Translations under genes and position numbers: made by a program
Shown here: piece after piece, positions 1-8,270 of the stretch
How positions within the stretch are numbered: position 1 is the first letter of the stretch
Layout: every line of letters starts with the position of its first letter
Source: JANNOG01 sp031398915
Lineage (GTDB): Bacteria > Actinomycetota > Actinomycetes > Actinomycetales > JBBAYJ01
DNA length: 64,000 bases
Reading direction: 5' to 3'
NCBI GenBank assembly: GCA_031398915.1
Contig: JANNOG010000076.1
Span: 25,229 to 89,228, forward strand
Notes under the pieces: model-generated
Seen by the model: the letters and a program-made list of their open reading frames with translations, nothing else
What the model was told of the DNA's origin: nothing
Databases searched by the model: none

Positions 1-608
1 CTCAGGCCCGCCGGTACGGCCTCGGCGGCGAGCAGCAGCAGCGGCGTCTGCACCACCATGGCCGGGTCGACCGCGACGCCTGCCACGGTGAGGGCGACGG
101 CGTCGGCGACCACCGCGCCGTCCTGGACCCGCACCACCAGGTCGACCACGACGTCCTGCCCATCCGTCTGGCCTCGGGCCACCAACCGGTCCGGTGCCGT
201 GGCAGTGAGCGCCGCGCCCGTCAATCCGCCGTTCTGTTCGGCTATCGCCGTCACCTGCGGCGCCCCGATCGTGGCCGTGACCCGGACCCCGTCGGCTCGC
301 CTCGTCGACAGGTCGACGACACCTGTGGACAGCGTGAGGCTGTCGAGGACCACCCCGGCCAGCAGACCGCTGCCGCTGGTGGCGTCGATGCCGCCGAGGC
401 GACCTCGGGCGAGCTCTGGCAGGGCCGATCCGCGCACGTCGGCGCGCACGTCGGCGAACCCCGCACCATCGCCGGACGCCTGGATCAGGTATCCGGCGAT
501 CTGGCGTTGCGCCTGCTCGTCGAGGTATCGGCGGGCGGCGTATTCGCCCCACACCACCGCCGCCGACACCGCCAGAACCAGGCATATGGCGATCAGTAAC
601 CGGCGCAC
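1..608 (-). CDS. LmeA-like phospholipid-binding protein (DUF2993), 3' end missing
   Basis: The frame runs from a GTG at 608 off the left edge of the window, giving about 202 residues of a family that is usually somewhat longer, so the C-terminus is missing. The protein opens with arginines and one hydrophobic anchor (LLIAICLVLAVSAAVVW), followed by the typical DUF2993 pattern: a short helix with YLDEQAQRQIAGYL, then alternating strands built around repeated statements such as GVRVTATIG and LVARGQTDGQDVVVDLVV. Relatives such as mycobacterial LmeA sit at the periplasmic side of the membrane and bind phospholipid during envelope glycolipid assembly. It is divergent from the helicase-associated gene that starts at 683, and the 74-base gap must carry both promoters. 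The family call is fairly secure. The exact start is not, because in-frame codons without a stop continue upstream of the GTG. Confidence 0.75.
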   Translation of the reverse strand, partial: MRRLLIAICLVLAVSAAVVWGEYAARRYLDEQAQRQIAGYLIQASGDGAGFADVRADVRGSALPELARGRLGGIDATSGSGLLAGVVLDSLTLSTGVVDLSTRRADGVRVTATIGAPQVTAIAEQNGGLTGAALTATAPDRLVARGQTDGQDVVVDLVVRVQDGAVVADAVALTVAGVAVDPAMVVQTPLLLLAAEAVPAGL

Positions 609-682
609 GCGACCGTTGTACCTCGTCCGTACCTCGTCCGCGCCGTGTCGGGCACGGAGAACTACGCCTACCGTGAGACCTG

Positions 683-3037
683 ATGACCACTGCCGCGCCT
701 CTCCCGCCACCGCCGGCGCCCGGCGCACCCAGCGTCCGCAGCCTGGCCGATCAGCTCCGTGCTCGCGACGACTCGTCGCTGGTCGAGTTGCTCGTCGCCC
801 GTCCCGACCTCGCCAGTCCGCTGCCACCCGACATCGCCACCCTCGCAGCCCGGGCGACCACCCGAGCGGGTGTCGCTCGTGCCCTCGACCAGCTCGACAC
901 CCCCCAGCTCCAGGTCCTGGACGTGCTGGCGGCACTGGACGAACCCGCCGACCCCGACGAGGTCTCGCGGGTCTGGGGGGCCGACGCGAGCGCTGTGCTG
1001 CGCGGGTTGGAGCGGTTGGCGCTGATCTTCACCGGGGAGGGCGGCATCCGGATGGTCCGGATGACGCGCGACCTGATGGGCCCGTACCCGGCAGGCCTGG
1101 GCCCGCCGTTGCGTGAGGCGCTGGATCGGCGCAGTCCGGCAGCCCTGGCGCAGCTGGGCGCTCGCCTGGGGGTCGAGCCCAGCGGTGACCCCGACACCAC
1201 GATTCGCCGGCTGGCGAGCGTCCTCGCCGATCCGGACGCCATCGCCACGCTGCTGGCCGGCGGACCACCGGATGCCGGCCGTATCTTGCGGCGCCTGACC
1301 TGGGGGCCACCCATCGGCGAGGCGGCTGCCCCTGGTAGCGCGACCGCCGAGGCCGTGACGTGGCTGCTGCGTCACGGTCTGTTGGCTGCGGGCGACGAGG
1401 GACGGGTCGTCCTCCCGCGGGAAGCGGGACTGGCCCTGCGCGGCGGTCGGGTCCACGAAGCCCCACTGGTCGAGCCCCCGGATTACGCCCGCGCTCGCTA
1501 CGCGGGCCTGCAGGTCGACAACACGGCCGCCGCGGCTGCGGGCGAGGCGGTCCGGTTGGTCGCCCAGTTGCTCGGTGCCCTCGACCGCAACCGGTTACCC
1601 GCGTTGCGCAGCGGCGGTGTCGGCATCCGTGAGCTCCGCCGCCTCGGGCTCGAACTGGGCGTCGACGAGGCCACCACGGCGCGGGCTGCGGAGGCCGCGT
1701 ACACCGCCGGGCTCATCGCCGACGACACCGATACCGACACCGCCTTCGTTCCCACGCCGGACGCTGATGGCTGGAACGGCGACGACACCGCGCAACGCTG
1801 GGCCGAACTGGTCTCGGCCTGGATCGGCAGTGTCCGGGTGGCCGCCCTCAGCGGCAGCAAGGACACCGCGGGGGCGGTACGGGCCGCCCTGTCGGATGCG
1901 GTGGAACGTCCCGCCTCCGTGGAACTGCGGGGCACGCTGCTCCGTCTGCTGGCGGACCTGCCACCGGGGACGGCGACGGACGCACAGGCGCTGTCGTTGC
2001 GCCTGGCACACGACACGCCACGTCGGGCCGGGCCCGCGCGCGAAGCGTTGGTTCAGGCGCTGTTGGACGACGCGACCTGGCTGGGGCTGATAGGTCTGGG
2101 GTCGCTCAGCGGGCCCGGCCGCGCCCTGCTGGTCGGCGGTGAGGCCGCCGCCGCAGCAGTGGTGCGCGACCTGCTGCCCGAGCCGGTGGATCACATCGTG
2201 TTGCAGGCGGACCTCACGGCGGTCGCCCCGGGCCCGCTCGTCGGGTGGTTGGACACGGAGTTGTCGCTGGCAGCCGACGTGGAAAGCCGGGGCGCCGCCA
2301 CGGTCTACCGGTTCACCGCCGATTCGGTGCGCCGTGCCCTGGACGCCGGCCGCGACGCCGAGGCGCTGTTGGACACGTTCGAACGGGCCAGCACGGCCGG
2401 AGTGCCACAACCCCTGGCGTATCTGGTCCGCGACGTCGCGCGACGGCATGGCGCCGTCCGGGTGGGCGTGGCGACCACGTACATCCGCTCCGACGACGAG
2501 ACCGCACTGTCGGAACTCCTGGTGGACCGTCGGGCGGCGGCGCTGGGACTGCGCCGGCTGGCCCCGACCGTCCTGCTGTCGGGCGCCGAGCCGGCCGCCC
2601 TGCTGCGGGTACTGCGCTCGCTCGGGCTGGCTCCGATGATCGACGGCGACGCGAACGCCGTCGCCGGCCGTGCCCGCCCGCGCCGGGCGACACGCCGACA
2701 GGTTCCGCGCCCGCTGGAGGCCTCTCCACCGGTGGAGCTGCTCCGTGAGGCGGTGGCGCGATGGCGGGTGACCGAAGCCGGGCCTCGACCGGGCAGTACG
2801 GGCCTGCCCCGGATGGAACCCGCACTCAGCCTGGCAGTACTCCGTGACGCGCTGGCCACGGGTTCGCGGGTGTGGATCGGCTACGTGGACGAAACTGGAC
2901 GGGCGACGCAGCGCCTGGTCGTTCCCCGTGCCCTCGACGCGGGTCGTCTGACGGCCGACGAGGTGGGCCGTGCCGGATCTCGACTGTTTTCGGTGCATCG
3001 GGTGACCGGTGCCGCCCTCGACTTGGTGTCAGACTGA
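683..3037 (+). CDS. helicase-associated protein, Helicase_C_3 / WYL-like C-terminus (Rv0862c type)
   Basis: This 784-residue protein resembles the mycobacterial Rv0862c family, which is regularly found next to the XPB helicase gene, as it is here two genes downstream. The N-terminal half is a helical, leucine-rich region (for example LDTPQLQVLDVLAALDEP) of winged-helix type. The middle, roughly residues 450-640, carries the Helicase_C_3 / Ssl2-like segment (VDHIVLQADLTAVAPGPL, then a fold ending VLRSLGLAPMI). The last 80 residues (SRVWIGYVDETGRATQRLV) look WYL-like, a fold that binds nucleic acid or nucleotide ligands. No Walker A motif is present, so it is not itself an ATPase. It probably assists the XPB helicase in DNA repair, but that role is inferred from synteny. 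Confidence 0.85.
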   Translation: MTTAAPLPPPPAPGAPSVRSLADQLRARDDSSLVELLVARPDLASPLPPDIATLAARATTRAGVARALDQLDTPQLQVLDVLAALDEPADPDEVSRVWGADASAVLRGLERLALIFTGEGGIRMVRMTRDLMGPYPAGLGPPLREALDRRSPAALAQLGARLGVEPSGDPDTTIRRLASVLADPDAIATLLAGGPPDAGRILRRLTWGPPIGEAAAPGSATAEAVTWLLRHGLLAAGDEGRVVLPREAGLALRGGRVHEAPLVEPPDYARARYAGLQVDNTAAAAAGEAVRLVAQLLGALDRNRLPALRSGGVGIRELRRLGLELGVDEATTARAAEAAYTAGLIADDTDTDTAFVPTPDADGWNGDDTAQRWAELVSAWIGSVRVAALSGSKDTAGAVRAALSDAVERPASVELRGTLLRLLADLPPGTATDAQALSLRLAHDTPRRAGPAREALVQALLDDATWLGLIGLGSLSGPGRALLVGGEAAAAAVVRDLLPEPVDHIVLQADLTAVAPGPLVGWLDTELSLAADVESRGAATVYRFTADSVRRALDAGRDAEALLDTFERASTAGVPQPLAYLVRDVARRHGAVRVGVATTYIRSDDETALSELLVDRRAAALGLRRLAPTVLLSGAEPAALLRVLRSLGLAPMIDGDANAVAGRARPRRATRRQVPRPLEASPPVELLREAVARWRVTEAGPRPGSTGLPRMEPALSLAVLRDALATGSRVWIGYVDETGRATQRLVVPRALDAGRLTADEVGRAGSRLFSVHRVTGAALDLVSD

Positions 3038-3088
3038 CGGCCGCTGTCATTCCAGAAGCGTGAGATTCAGTTACGAGAGGAGCCCCGC

Positions 3089-3691
3089 GTGAGCGAGCAA
3101 CCACCCCGGCCGGACGAGTCGCCCGACCCCTACGCGTCGCCGTCCGCCCCGCCTGCCTACGAGCCCCCGCCCGCGACCACCCCCGACTACGGCACCCCGC
3201 CCCCGGTCCCGGCACCCGACTACGGCACCCCGCCCGGGCCTCCGGCCTACTCGGCACCGCCGCCCCCCCCGGCACCCGACTACGGCACCCCGCCGGCGCC
3301 CCCGGCCTACTCGGCACCGCCGCCGCCCCCGGCTTACGGCACGCCCGCGCCGAGCTACGGCACTCCGGCGCCTGCCCCGAGCTACGGCGCCGCACCCGTT
3401 GCCTACGACGTCAAGCCGCCGCTGTCGCCCGAGGCTCAGAAGGCACGCAGCAACTCGATCATCTGGACGATCGTCAACGGCGTGTCCCTCCTGTTCTGCA
3501 CCAACCTCCTGGGGATCATCGGGCTGGTCCTGGGCATCATGGGCATCACGCGCGCCTCCACCGACGCGGAAGGCGCCCGCAAGTTCGCCAAGAACTCGAT
3601 GATCGCGTTCATCGTCACCTTCGGTCTGGTCGTGCTGTTCTGGATCGGCATCTTCGCCCTCGGGCTCGGCAGCTCGCTGACGGGCTCCTGA
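3089..3691 (+). CDS. proline/tyrosine-rich DUF4190 membrane protein
   Basis: A 200-residue protein. Residues 1-115 are low-complexity Pro/Tyr/Ala sequence with repeated DYGTPP and AYSAPPPPPA units. The C-terminal 85 residues hold two membrane spans (IIWTIVNGVSLLFCTNLLGIIG and a second span around MIAFIVTFGLVVLFWIGIFA) separated by a short polar loop (GITRASTDAEGARKFA), the arrangement of DUF4190. The proline-rich part should be cytoplasmic or periplasmic and may act as a flexible interaction arm. Function unknown. The GTG start is chosen because an AG-rich ribosome site (gagagg) lies just upstream and the extension before it is not coding. A hairpin follows the stop. Confidence 0.8.
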   Translation: MSEQPPRPDESPDPYASPSAPPAYEPPPATTPDYGTPPPVPAPDYGTPPGPPAYSAPPPPPAPDYGTPPAPPAYSAPPPPPAYGTPAPSYGTPAPAPSYGAAPVAYDVKPPLSPEAQKARSNSIIWTIVNGVSLLFCTNLLGIIGLVLGIMGITRASTDAEGARKFAKNSMIAFIVTFGLVVLFWIGIFALGLGSSLTGS

Positions 3692-3708
3692 CACTCGGCC
3701 CCGGTCGT

Positions 3709-3738
3709 GGGGTCACCGGGTACCGATCCGGTGGCCCC
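3709..3738 (+). terminator. hairpin after the DUF4190 gene
   Basis: Arms ggggtcaccgg and ccggtggcccc pair over 11 bases with a single mismatch around an 8-base loop, 17 bases after the stop codon. There is no T-tract, so this is a candidate only. Confidence 0.45.
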
Positions 3739-3806
3739 CGCCCTGCCATGGCACCACTCGGTGCGAGACTGGTCAGTCGGCGACCCAGGCAGGAGACACA
3801 TCACAC

Positions 3807-5447
3807 GTGACTGACGGACCACTGATCATCCAGAGCGACAAGACGGTCCTGCTCGAGGTGGACCACCCCGACTCGACAGCGGCGCGGCGGGCCATCGCAC
3901 CCTTCGCCGAACTCGAGCGTGCGCCCGAGCACATGCACACGTACCGCCTGACACCTCTCGGACTGTGGAACGCGCGGGCCGCCGGTCACGACGCCGAGCA
4001 GGTCGTCGACGTCCTGCTGTCGTATTCCCGCTATGCGGTACCGCACGCCCTGCTGGTCGACGTCGCCGAGACGATGAGCCGCTACGGCCGGTTGCGGTTG
4101 ACCCGCGACGGCGAGGCGGGTCTGGTGCTGGAGGCGCTGGACCAGCCGGTCCTCGAAGAAGTCCTGCGGAGCAAGAAGGTCGCGCCCATGCTGGGCCGTC
4201 GCCTCGCCCCCGACCAGGTGGAGGTACATCCCTCCGAACGCGGTCACCTCAAGCAGGCGCTGCTCAAGCTCGGGTGGCCGGCCGAGGACCTCGCCGGATA
4301 CGTGGACGGCGAATTCCATCGGATCGAGTTGGACACCGACGGCTGGGACCTGCGCACCTACCAGGCCGAGGCGGTCGACGGCTTCTGGCACGGCGGGTCC
4401 GGCGTCGTCGTCCTGCCGTGTGGGGCGGGCAAGACCATCGTCGGAGCGGGCGCCATGGCGAAGGCCCAGGCGACCACGCTCATCCTGGTGACGAACACCG
4501 TCGCCGCCCGACAGTGGAAAGACGAGCTCATCAAGCGGACCACCCTCACCGAGGACGAAATCGGCGAGTACTCGGGTCAGCGGAAAGAGATCCGCCCGGT
4601 CACCATCGCGACCTATCAGGTCATCACGACACGACGTGGTGGGATCTATCCGCATCTCGAACTGTTCGACGCCCGCGACTGGGGTCTGGTGATCTACGAC
4701 GAGGTGCATCTCCTGCCCGCGCCGATCTTCCGGATGACTGCCGATCTGCAGGCCCGCCGCCGCCTCGGGTTGACGGCCACCCTGGTACGTGAGGACGGCC
4801 GCGAGGGTGAGGTGTTCAGCCTCATCGGACCCAAGCGATACGACGCGCCGTGGAAGGACATCGAAACCCAGGGCTATATCGCGCCCGCCGACTGCGTCGA
4901 GGTGCGGGTCACCCTGTCCGAACACGAGCGGCTGCTCTACGCGACCGCCGAGGCCGAGGACCGATATCGGTTGTGCGCGACCAGTCCCGCCAAGACCGAC
5001 GTGGTCGAGCGACTGCTGGCCCAGCATGCCGGCGAGCCGACCCTGGTGATCGGGCAGTACATCGATCAGTTGGACGACATCTCCGAGCGGATCGGTGCTC
5101 CGCTGATCAAGGGCGAGACCACCGTCAAGGAGCGGCAACGGCTGTTCAACGCATTCCGCTCCGGTGAGGTTTCCGTCCTCGTCGTCAGCAAGGTCGCCAA
5201 CTTCTCGATCGACCTACCCGAGGCGACGATCGCGATTCAGGTGTCCGGCGCTTTCGGTTCCCGCCAGGAAGAGGCGCAACGACTCGGGCGGGTGCTGCGG
5301 CCGAAGGCGGACGGTCGCGGCGCACGGTTCTACGCCGTGGTGTCGCGCGACACCCAGGATCAGGAGTTCGCCCAGCACCGTCAACGCTTCCTGGCCGAGC
5401 AGGGCTACGCCTACCGAATCATCGACGCGGAGGATGTCCTCACCTGA
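3807..5447 (+). CDS. XPB-type DNA repair helicase (ERCC3 family)
   Basis: A 546-residue superfamily 2 DNA helicase. The N-terminal 180 residues form the XPB-type damage-recognition/DRD-like region. The helicase core has motif I PCGAGKT (Lys near residue 208), the DEVH box at about residue 298, motif III LTATLVREDG, and motif VI QRLGRVLR near residue 491. Length and motif order match the bacterial XPB/Ercc3 orthologues such as mycobacterial Rv0861c, which unwind DNA 3' to 5' using ATP and are linked to nucleotide excision repair. The Helicase_C_3 protein encoded just upstream is its usual genomic partner. The GTG at 3807 gives the expected N-terminus (LIIQSDKTVLLEVDHP). No operator is evident. 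Confidence 0.95.
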   Translation: MTDGPLIIQSDKTVLLEVDHPDSTAARRAIAPFAELERAPEHMHTYRLTPLGLWNARAAGHDAEQVVDVLLSYSRYAVPHALLVDVAETMSRYGRLRLTRDGEAGLVLEALDQPVLEEVLRSKKVAPMLGRRLAPDQVEVHPSERGHLKQALLKLGWPAEDLAGYVDGEFHRIELDTDGWDLRTYQAEAVDGFWHGGSGVVVLPCGAGKTIVGAGAMAKAQATTLILVTNTVAARQWKDELIKRTTLTEDEIGEYSGQRKEIRPVTIATYQVITTRRGGIYPHLELFDARDWGLVIYDEVHLLPAPIFRMTADLQARRRLGLTATLVREDGREGEVFSLIGPKRYDAPWKDIETQGYIAPADCVEVRVTLSEHERLLYATAEAEDRYRLCATSPAKTDVVERLLAQHAGEPTLVIGQYIDQLDDISERIGAPLIKGETTVKERQRLFNAFRSGEVSVLVVSKVANFSIDLPEATIAIQVSGAFGSRQEEAQRLGRVLRPKADGRGARFYAVVSRDTQDQEFAQHRQRFLAEQGYAYRIIDAEDVLT

Positions 5448-5597
5448 CCCGGCGTCAGCGCTGGACCCTCGGTCGAGCAGTCCTTCCACTCGTTCAGCGT
5501 CGGAGCAAGCGCCCGGCAGTCGCGATCTGCCCGGCAAGCCACAACGGGGCGGTGTCCAGGACGTCGAGATCCTGACGCCCGGCACCTGAGCGCGGTG

Positions 5598-6017
5598 TCA
5601 ACGAGTCTGCTGCGCCACCTGCGTGGCAAGGCGGTGGTTGGCTCGTTGCGCACCGAGAACAGCGTCGATGACGGCCCAGATCTGGATGCCGATCTGCACC
5701 AGAACCGGGACGACCAGCCAGAAAAAGAAGACCGTGATGATGCTGTTCACGAACCACGCGACGAGAAAGAGGATCCCCGCCACGGTCTGCCCGTTGTACA
5801 ACTGCCCGACGCCGGGGAAGAGGAGAGACAGCACCGCGGCCAGTACAGGTTCCTTGCGATTCAGCACGACGGTCATCACGGCGGGGTGGGCGTAGGCCGC
5901 TGGGTGCTGCTGACCATGGGCAGGCGCCGCCGGATACGGCTGCGGGTACGGCACCGGCAGGTTGGCCGGGTGAGGCGCCGACTGTGCTGGGTGCGGGCCC
6001 GGCGTGGCGTCTGACAT
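5598..6017 (-). CDS. small proline-rich membrane protein, TM2-like
   Basis: A 139-residue protein. Residues 1-45 are rich in His, Pro, Ala and Tyr (HPAQSAPHPANLPVPYPQPY). The rest contains a TM2-type signature, LFPGVGQLYNGQ, followed by two hydrophobic segments (AGILFLVAWFVNSIITVFF and LVVPVLVQIGIQIWAVIDAV). TM2-like proteins are small two-span membrane proteins of unknown function. It is transcribed towards the XPB gene. The 150 bases between its stop and the helicase stop show no gene. It is divergent from the sortase-like gene, whose start lies 103 bases away. Confidence 0.8.
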   Translation of the reverse strand: MSDATPGPHPAQSAPHPANLPVPYPQPYPAAPAHGQQHPAAYAHPAVMTVVLNRKEPVLAAVLSLLFPGVGQLYNGQTVAGILFLVAWFVNSIITVFFFWLVVPVLVQIGIQIWAVIDAVLGAQRANHRLATQVAQQTR

Positions 6018-6119
6018 CAGGTCCCCCGAGGGTCGGCGCGGCTGCGGATCGGGAAAGTATCACCCGAAGAGCGCCTCACAGGGGTTCCGCCGATTGCGCC
6101 GAACCCGCAGGATGTAGTC

Positions 6120-7079
6120 ATGGGGCGGCTGGGGGAAATCGCGATACCAGTGACGTCGCTGGTCGTACTGGGCGTCGTTGCGGCCGGGTCGTGGGCGCAC
6201 GCGGCCACGACACGCCCGGTCCTGTCGTCGCCACCGCCCACTCCGGCCTGGCTGGCGCCGGAGGCAGCGGACCCACCGGATGCGGCAGCGGCCATCGCCC
6301 CAGGTGCTCAGCAGGGGGCGCCGGCGAACACCGACGACCCGTCGCAGCTCGCGATCGGGTCCACGGCGCCCGGCTCACCAGGAGATGCCGGACAGATCGG
6401 GGACTCCGTCGTCGTCGCGCCGGCCGACCCCATAGCCGCAGCCGCCGACCCAGCAGCTACGAACCCCGCCACGTCGGCCGACCCCGCCACGTCGGCCGAC
6501 CCAGCCGCCTCGGCGAACCCCGCCACGCCCACGACCGCGAGGGTGCCCGAGAACTCCTCTGCCCAGTTGTCGACGGTGCCCGATGCGACACCCAGGCCCA
6601 CGCCGGATCCCCCCGTCGTGGCTCTCGCCTCGGCGCCGTTCACGCCGAGTCGCCTGGTGGTGCCGTCCCTCATGGTGGACGCGCCGGTGAATGCGATGGG
6701 CATGGACAGCGACCTCGCCCTCGAAGTTCCGGCAGATCCACAGCTGATCGGCTGGTGGGACGGTGGCGCTCGGCCGGGGTCGGGGACCGGAACGGTGACC
6801 CTCGCCGGCCACGTCTCATGGGGTGGGCGCGACGGGGCTCTGGTCGACCTGGCAACCATCGACGTGGGCGCCCAGGTGTGGCTGATCGGCCCCGACAACG
6901 TGGCGACGAGATACGTCACGGAACAGGTCGATACGTACCTCAAGTCGGCGCTGCCGGCCGAGCAGATCTTCCGCACCGACGTGGCCGAACGCCTGGTGCT
7001 CATCACGTGCGGCGGGCGGTTCGATCCGGTCCGCGGCTCTCACGACAGCAACGTCGTCGTGTACCTACGCGCGGGGTGA
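6120..7079 (+). CDS. class E/F-like sortase with long Ala/Pro/Asp linker
   Basis: A 319-residue protein with an N-terminal anchor (VTSLVVLGVVAAGSWAHA), a 130-residue low-complexity linker containing near-exact ADPATSADPATSADPAA repeats, and a C-terminal sortase domain of about 150 residues. The catalytic His is in LAGHVSW and the Cys in LITCGG. The usual catalytic Arg in the C-terminal GHYRDNVVV-type motif is not there: the sequence reads GSHDSNVVV. Sortases cleave cell-wall sorting signals and transpeptidate proteins onto the envelope. No LPxTG-type substrate gene is visible in the window, so the substrate is unknown. The ATG at 6120 is followed directly by the membrane anchor. The 3' end overlaps the convergent membrane-protein gene by 15 bases. 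Confidence 0.8.
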   Translation: MGRLGEIAIPVTSLVVLGVVAAGSWAHAATTRPVLSSPPPTPAWLAPEAADPPDAAAAIAPGAQQGAPANTDDPSQLAIGSTAPGSPGDAGQIGDSVVVAPADPIAAAADPAATNPATSADPATSADPAASANPATPTTARVPENSSAQLSTVPDATPRPTPDPPVVALASAPFTPSRLVVPSLMVDAPVNAMGMDSDLALEVPADPQLIGWWDGGARPGSGTGTVTLAGHVSWGGRDGALVDLATIDVGAQVWLIGPDNVATRYVTEQVDTYLKSALPAEQIFRTDVAERLVLITCGGRFDPVRGSHDSNVVVYLRAG

Positions 7080-7547
7080 GGCGAAGGCCACCACCGACTG
7101 GATGACCAGAGCGACGCCCAACACCACACGGAGGCGATCGACCCTGGCCAACCGGCGCAGCCCGGCCGCTGTCGCCCCCTGGTCGCCCGTCTCACTGAGC
7201 CGCCGGTGCAACGGAACGGCCAGCACTCCCGTCACCACCAGGACGAGAGCGACGAGTCCGGCACCGATCGCAGTGACCAGTCCCGGCGTGACCGCCAGCG
7301 CAGTCGCGGCGGTGACCACCAGCACCCCGTACACGACGGGCACGACTCGGGCCATCCGCTCGGTGTACCTGGCATGGAGCTCGCCGGCGTGCGCCGGGTC
7401 GGTGGCCGCCTGATCGGCCAGGCCCGGGTACACGACGACGTGGACCACAGCCTGAAACGCCAGGTGCGCAGCCGCGGCCGCGAAGTGGGCGACCGCGATG
7501 GCCGGCACCCAGTCAACTCCCAGGAAAGCCACAGAATCAGCGCTCAC
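7065..7547 (-). CDS. four-span membrane protein of unknown function
   Basis: A 160-residue hydrophobic protein starting at the GTG at 7547. Four probable spans are visible: AIAVAHFAAAAAHLAFQAVV, VVPVVYGVLVVTAATALAV, AIGAGLVALVLVVTGVLAV, and VVLGVALVIQSVVAFA. A polar loop (DQAATDPAHAGELHARYTER) follows the first span. The pattern recalls DUF1772-like or copper-resistance-D-like small membrane proteins, but the family is not certain. The frame stays open far upstream across the response regulator gene; that part is antisense shadow and was excluded. The start codon lies only 9 bases from that of the divergent response regulator. Confidence 0.65.
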   Translation of the reverse strand: MSADSVAFLGVDWVPAIAVAHFAAAAAHLAFQAVVHVVVYPGLADQAATDPAHAGELHARYTERMARVVPVVYGVLVVTAATALAVTPGLVTAIGAGLVALVLVVTGVLAVPLHRRLSETGDQGATAAGLRRLARVDRLRVVLGVALVIQSVVAFASPRA

Positions 7548-7556
7548 CCTGGCATC

Positions 7557-8270
7557 ATGTCGCTTACGGCTACCGATGGTCCGACCCGCCTGCTCGTCGT
7601 CGACGACGAGCCGTCCATTCGCGACCTCCTGGCCGCGTCGCTGCGCTACGCCGGCTACGAGGTGGCGACGGCCGAGGACGGTGCGAGTGCCCTGGCCGCA
7701 GCCGAGAAGGATCGCCCTGACCTGGTCGTACTCGACGTCATGCTGCCCGACATGGACGGTTTCGACGTCACGCGCAAGCTGCGCGAACGGGGTCGCGAGG
7801 TACCGGTGCTGTTCCTCACCGCGCGCGACGACATCGACGACAAGGTGAAGGGCCTCACCGTCGGCGGCGATGACTACGTCACCAAGCCGTTCAGCCTGGA
7901 AGAGGTGGTCGCCCGGATCCGCGCGGTGCTCCGGCGGGCCGGGGCGATCGCTGCGGAGTCGACCAGCCGGCTGACCTTCCACGACCTCGAACTGGACGAG
8001 GACGCCCACGAGGTCCGGCGCGCGGGTGACGTCATCGACCTCTCGCCCACCGAGTTCAAGCTGCTCCGCTACCTCCTGCTCAACCCGAATCGCGTGCTGT
8101 CCAAGACGCAGATCCTCGACCACGTCTGGGACTACGACTTCGGTGGCGACGGCGCCATCGTCGAGTCGTACATCTCCTACCTTCGCCGCAAGATCGACAC
8201 CACCGGGCCCTCGCTCATCCACACCAAGCGCGGCGTCGGCTACGTGTTGCGCCTCCCGCCGGGCGCATGA
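7557..8270 (+). CDS. OmpR/PhoB-family response regulator
   Basis: A 237-residue two-component regulator. The receiver domain (residues 1-125) has the acidic pair in VVDDE, the phospho-acceptor Asp60 in VVLDVMLPDMDG, the switch Thr in LFLTARD and the Lys in TKPF near residue 109. The C-terminal winged-helix DNA-binding domain includes DLSPTEFKLLRYLLLNPNRV and ends with SLIHTKRGVGYVLR. It resembles the MprA/TcrR type of actinobacteria. The ATG at 7557 gives the normal receiver start; a longer frame upstream is noncoding. It is translationally coupled to the histidine kinase by an ATGA overlap, so the two form a cognate pair. The signal sensed is not evident. Confidence 0.95.
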   Translation: MSLTATDGPTRLLVVDDEPSIRDLLAASLRYAGYEVATAEDGASALAAAEKDRPDLVVLDVMLPDMDGFDVTRKLRERGREVPVLFLTARDDIDDKVKGLTVGGDDYVTKPFSLEEVVARIRAVLRRAGAIAAESTSRLTFHDLELDEDAHEVRRAGDVIDLSPTEFKLLRYLLLNPNRVLSKTQILDHVWDYDFGGDGAIVESYISYLRRKIDTTGPSLIHTKRGVGYVLRLPPGA

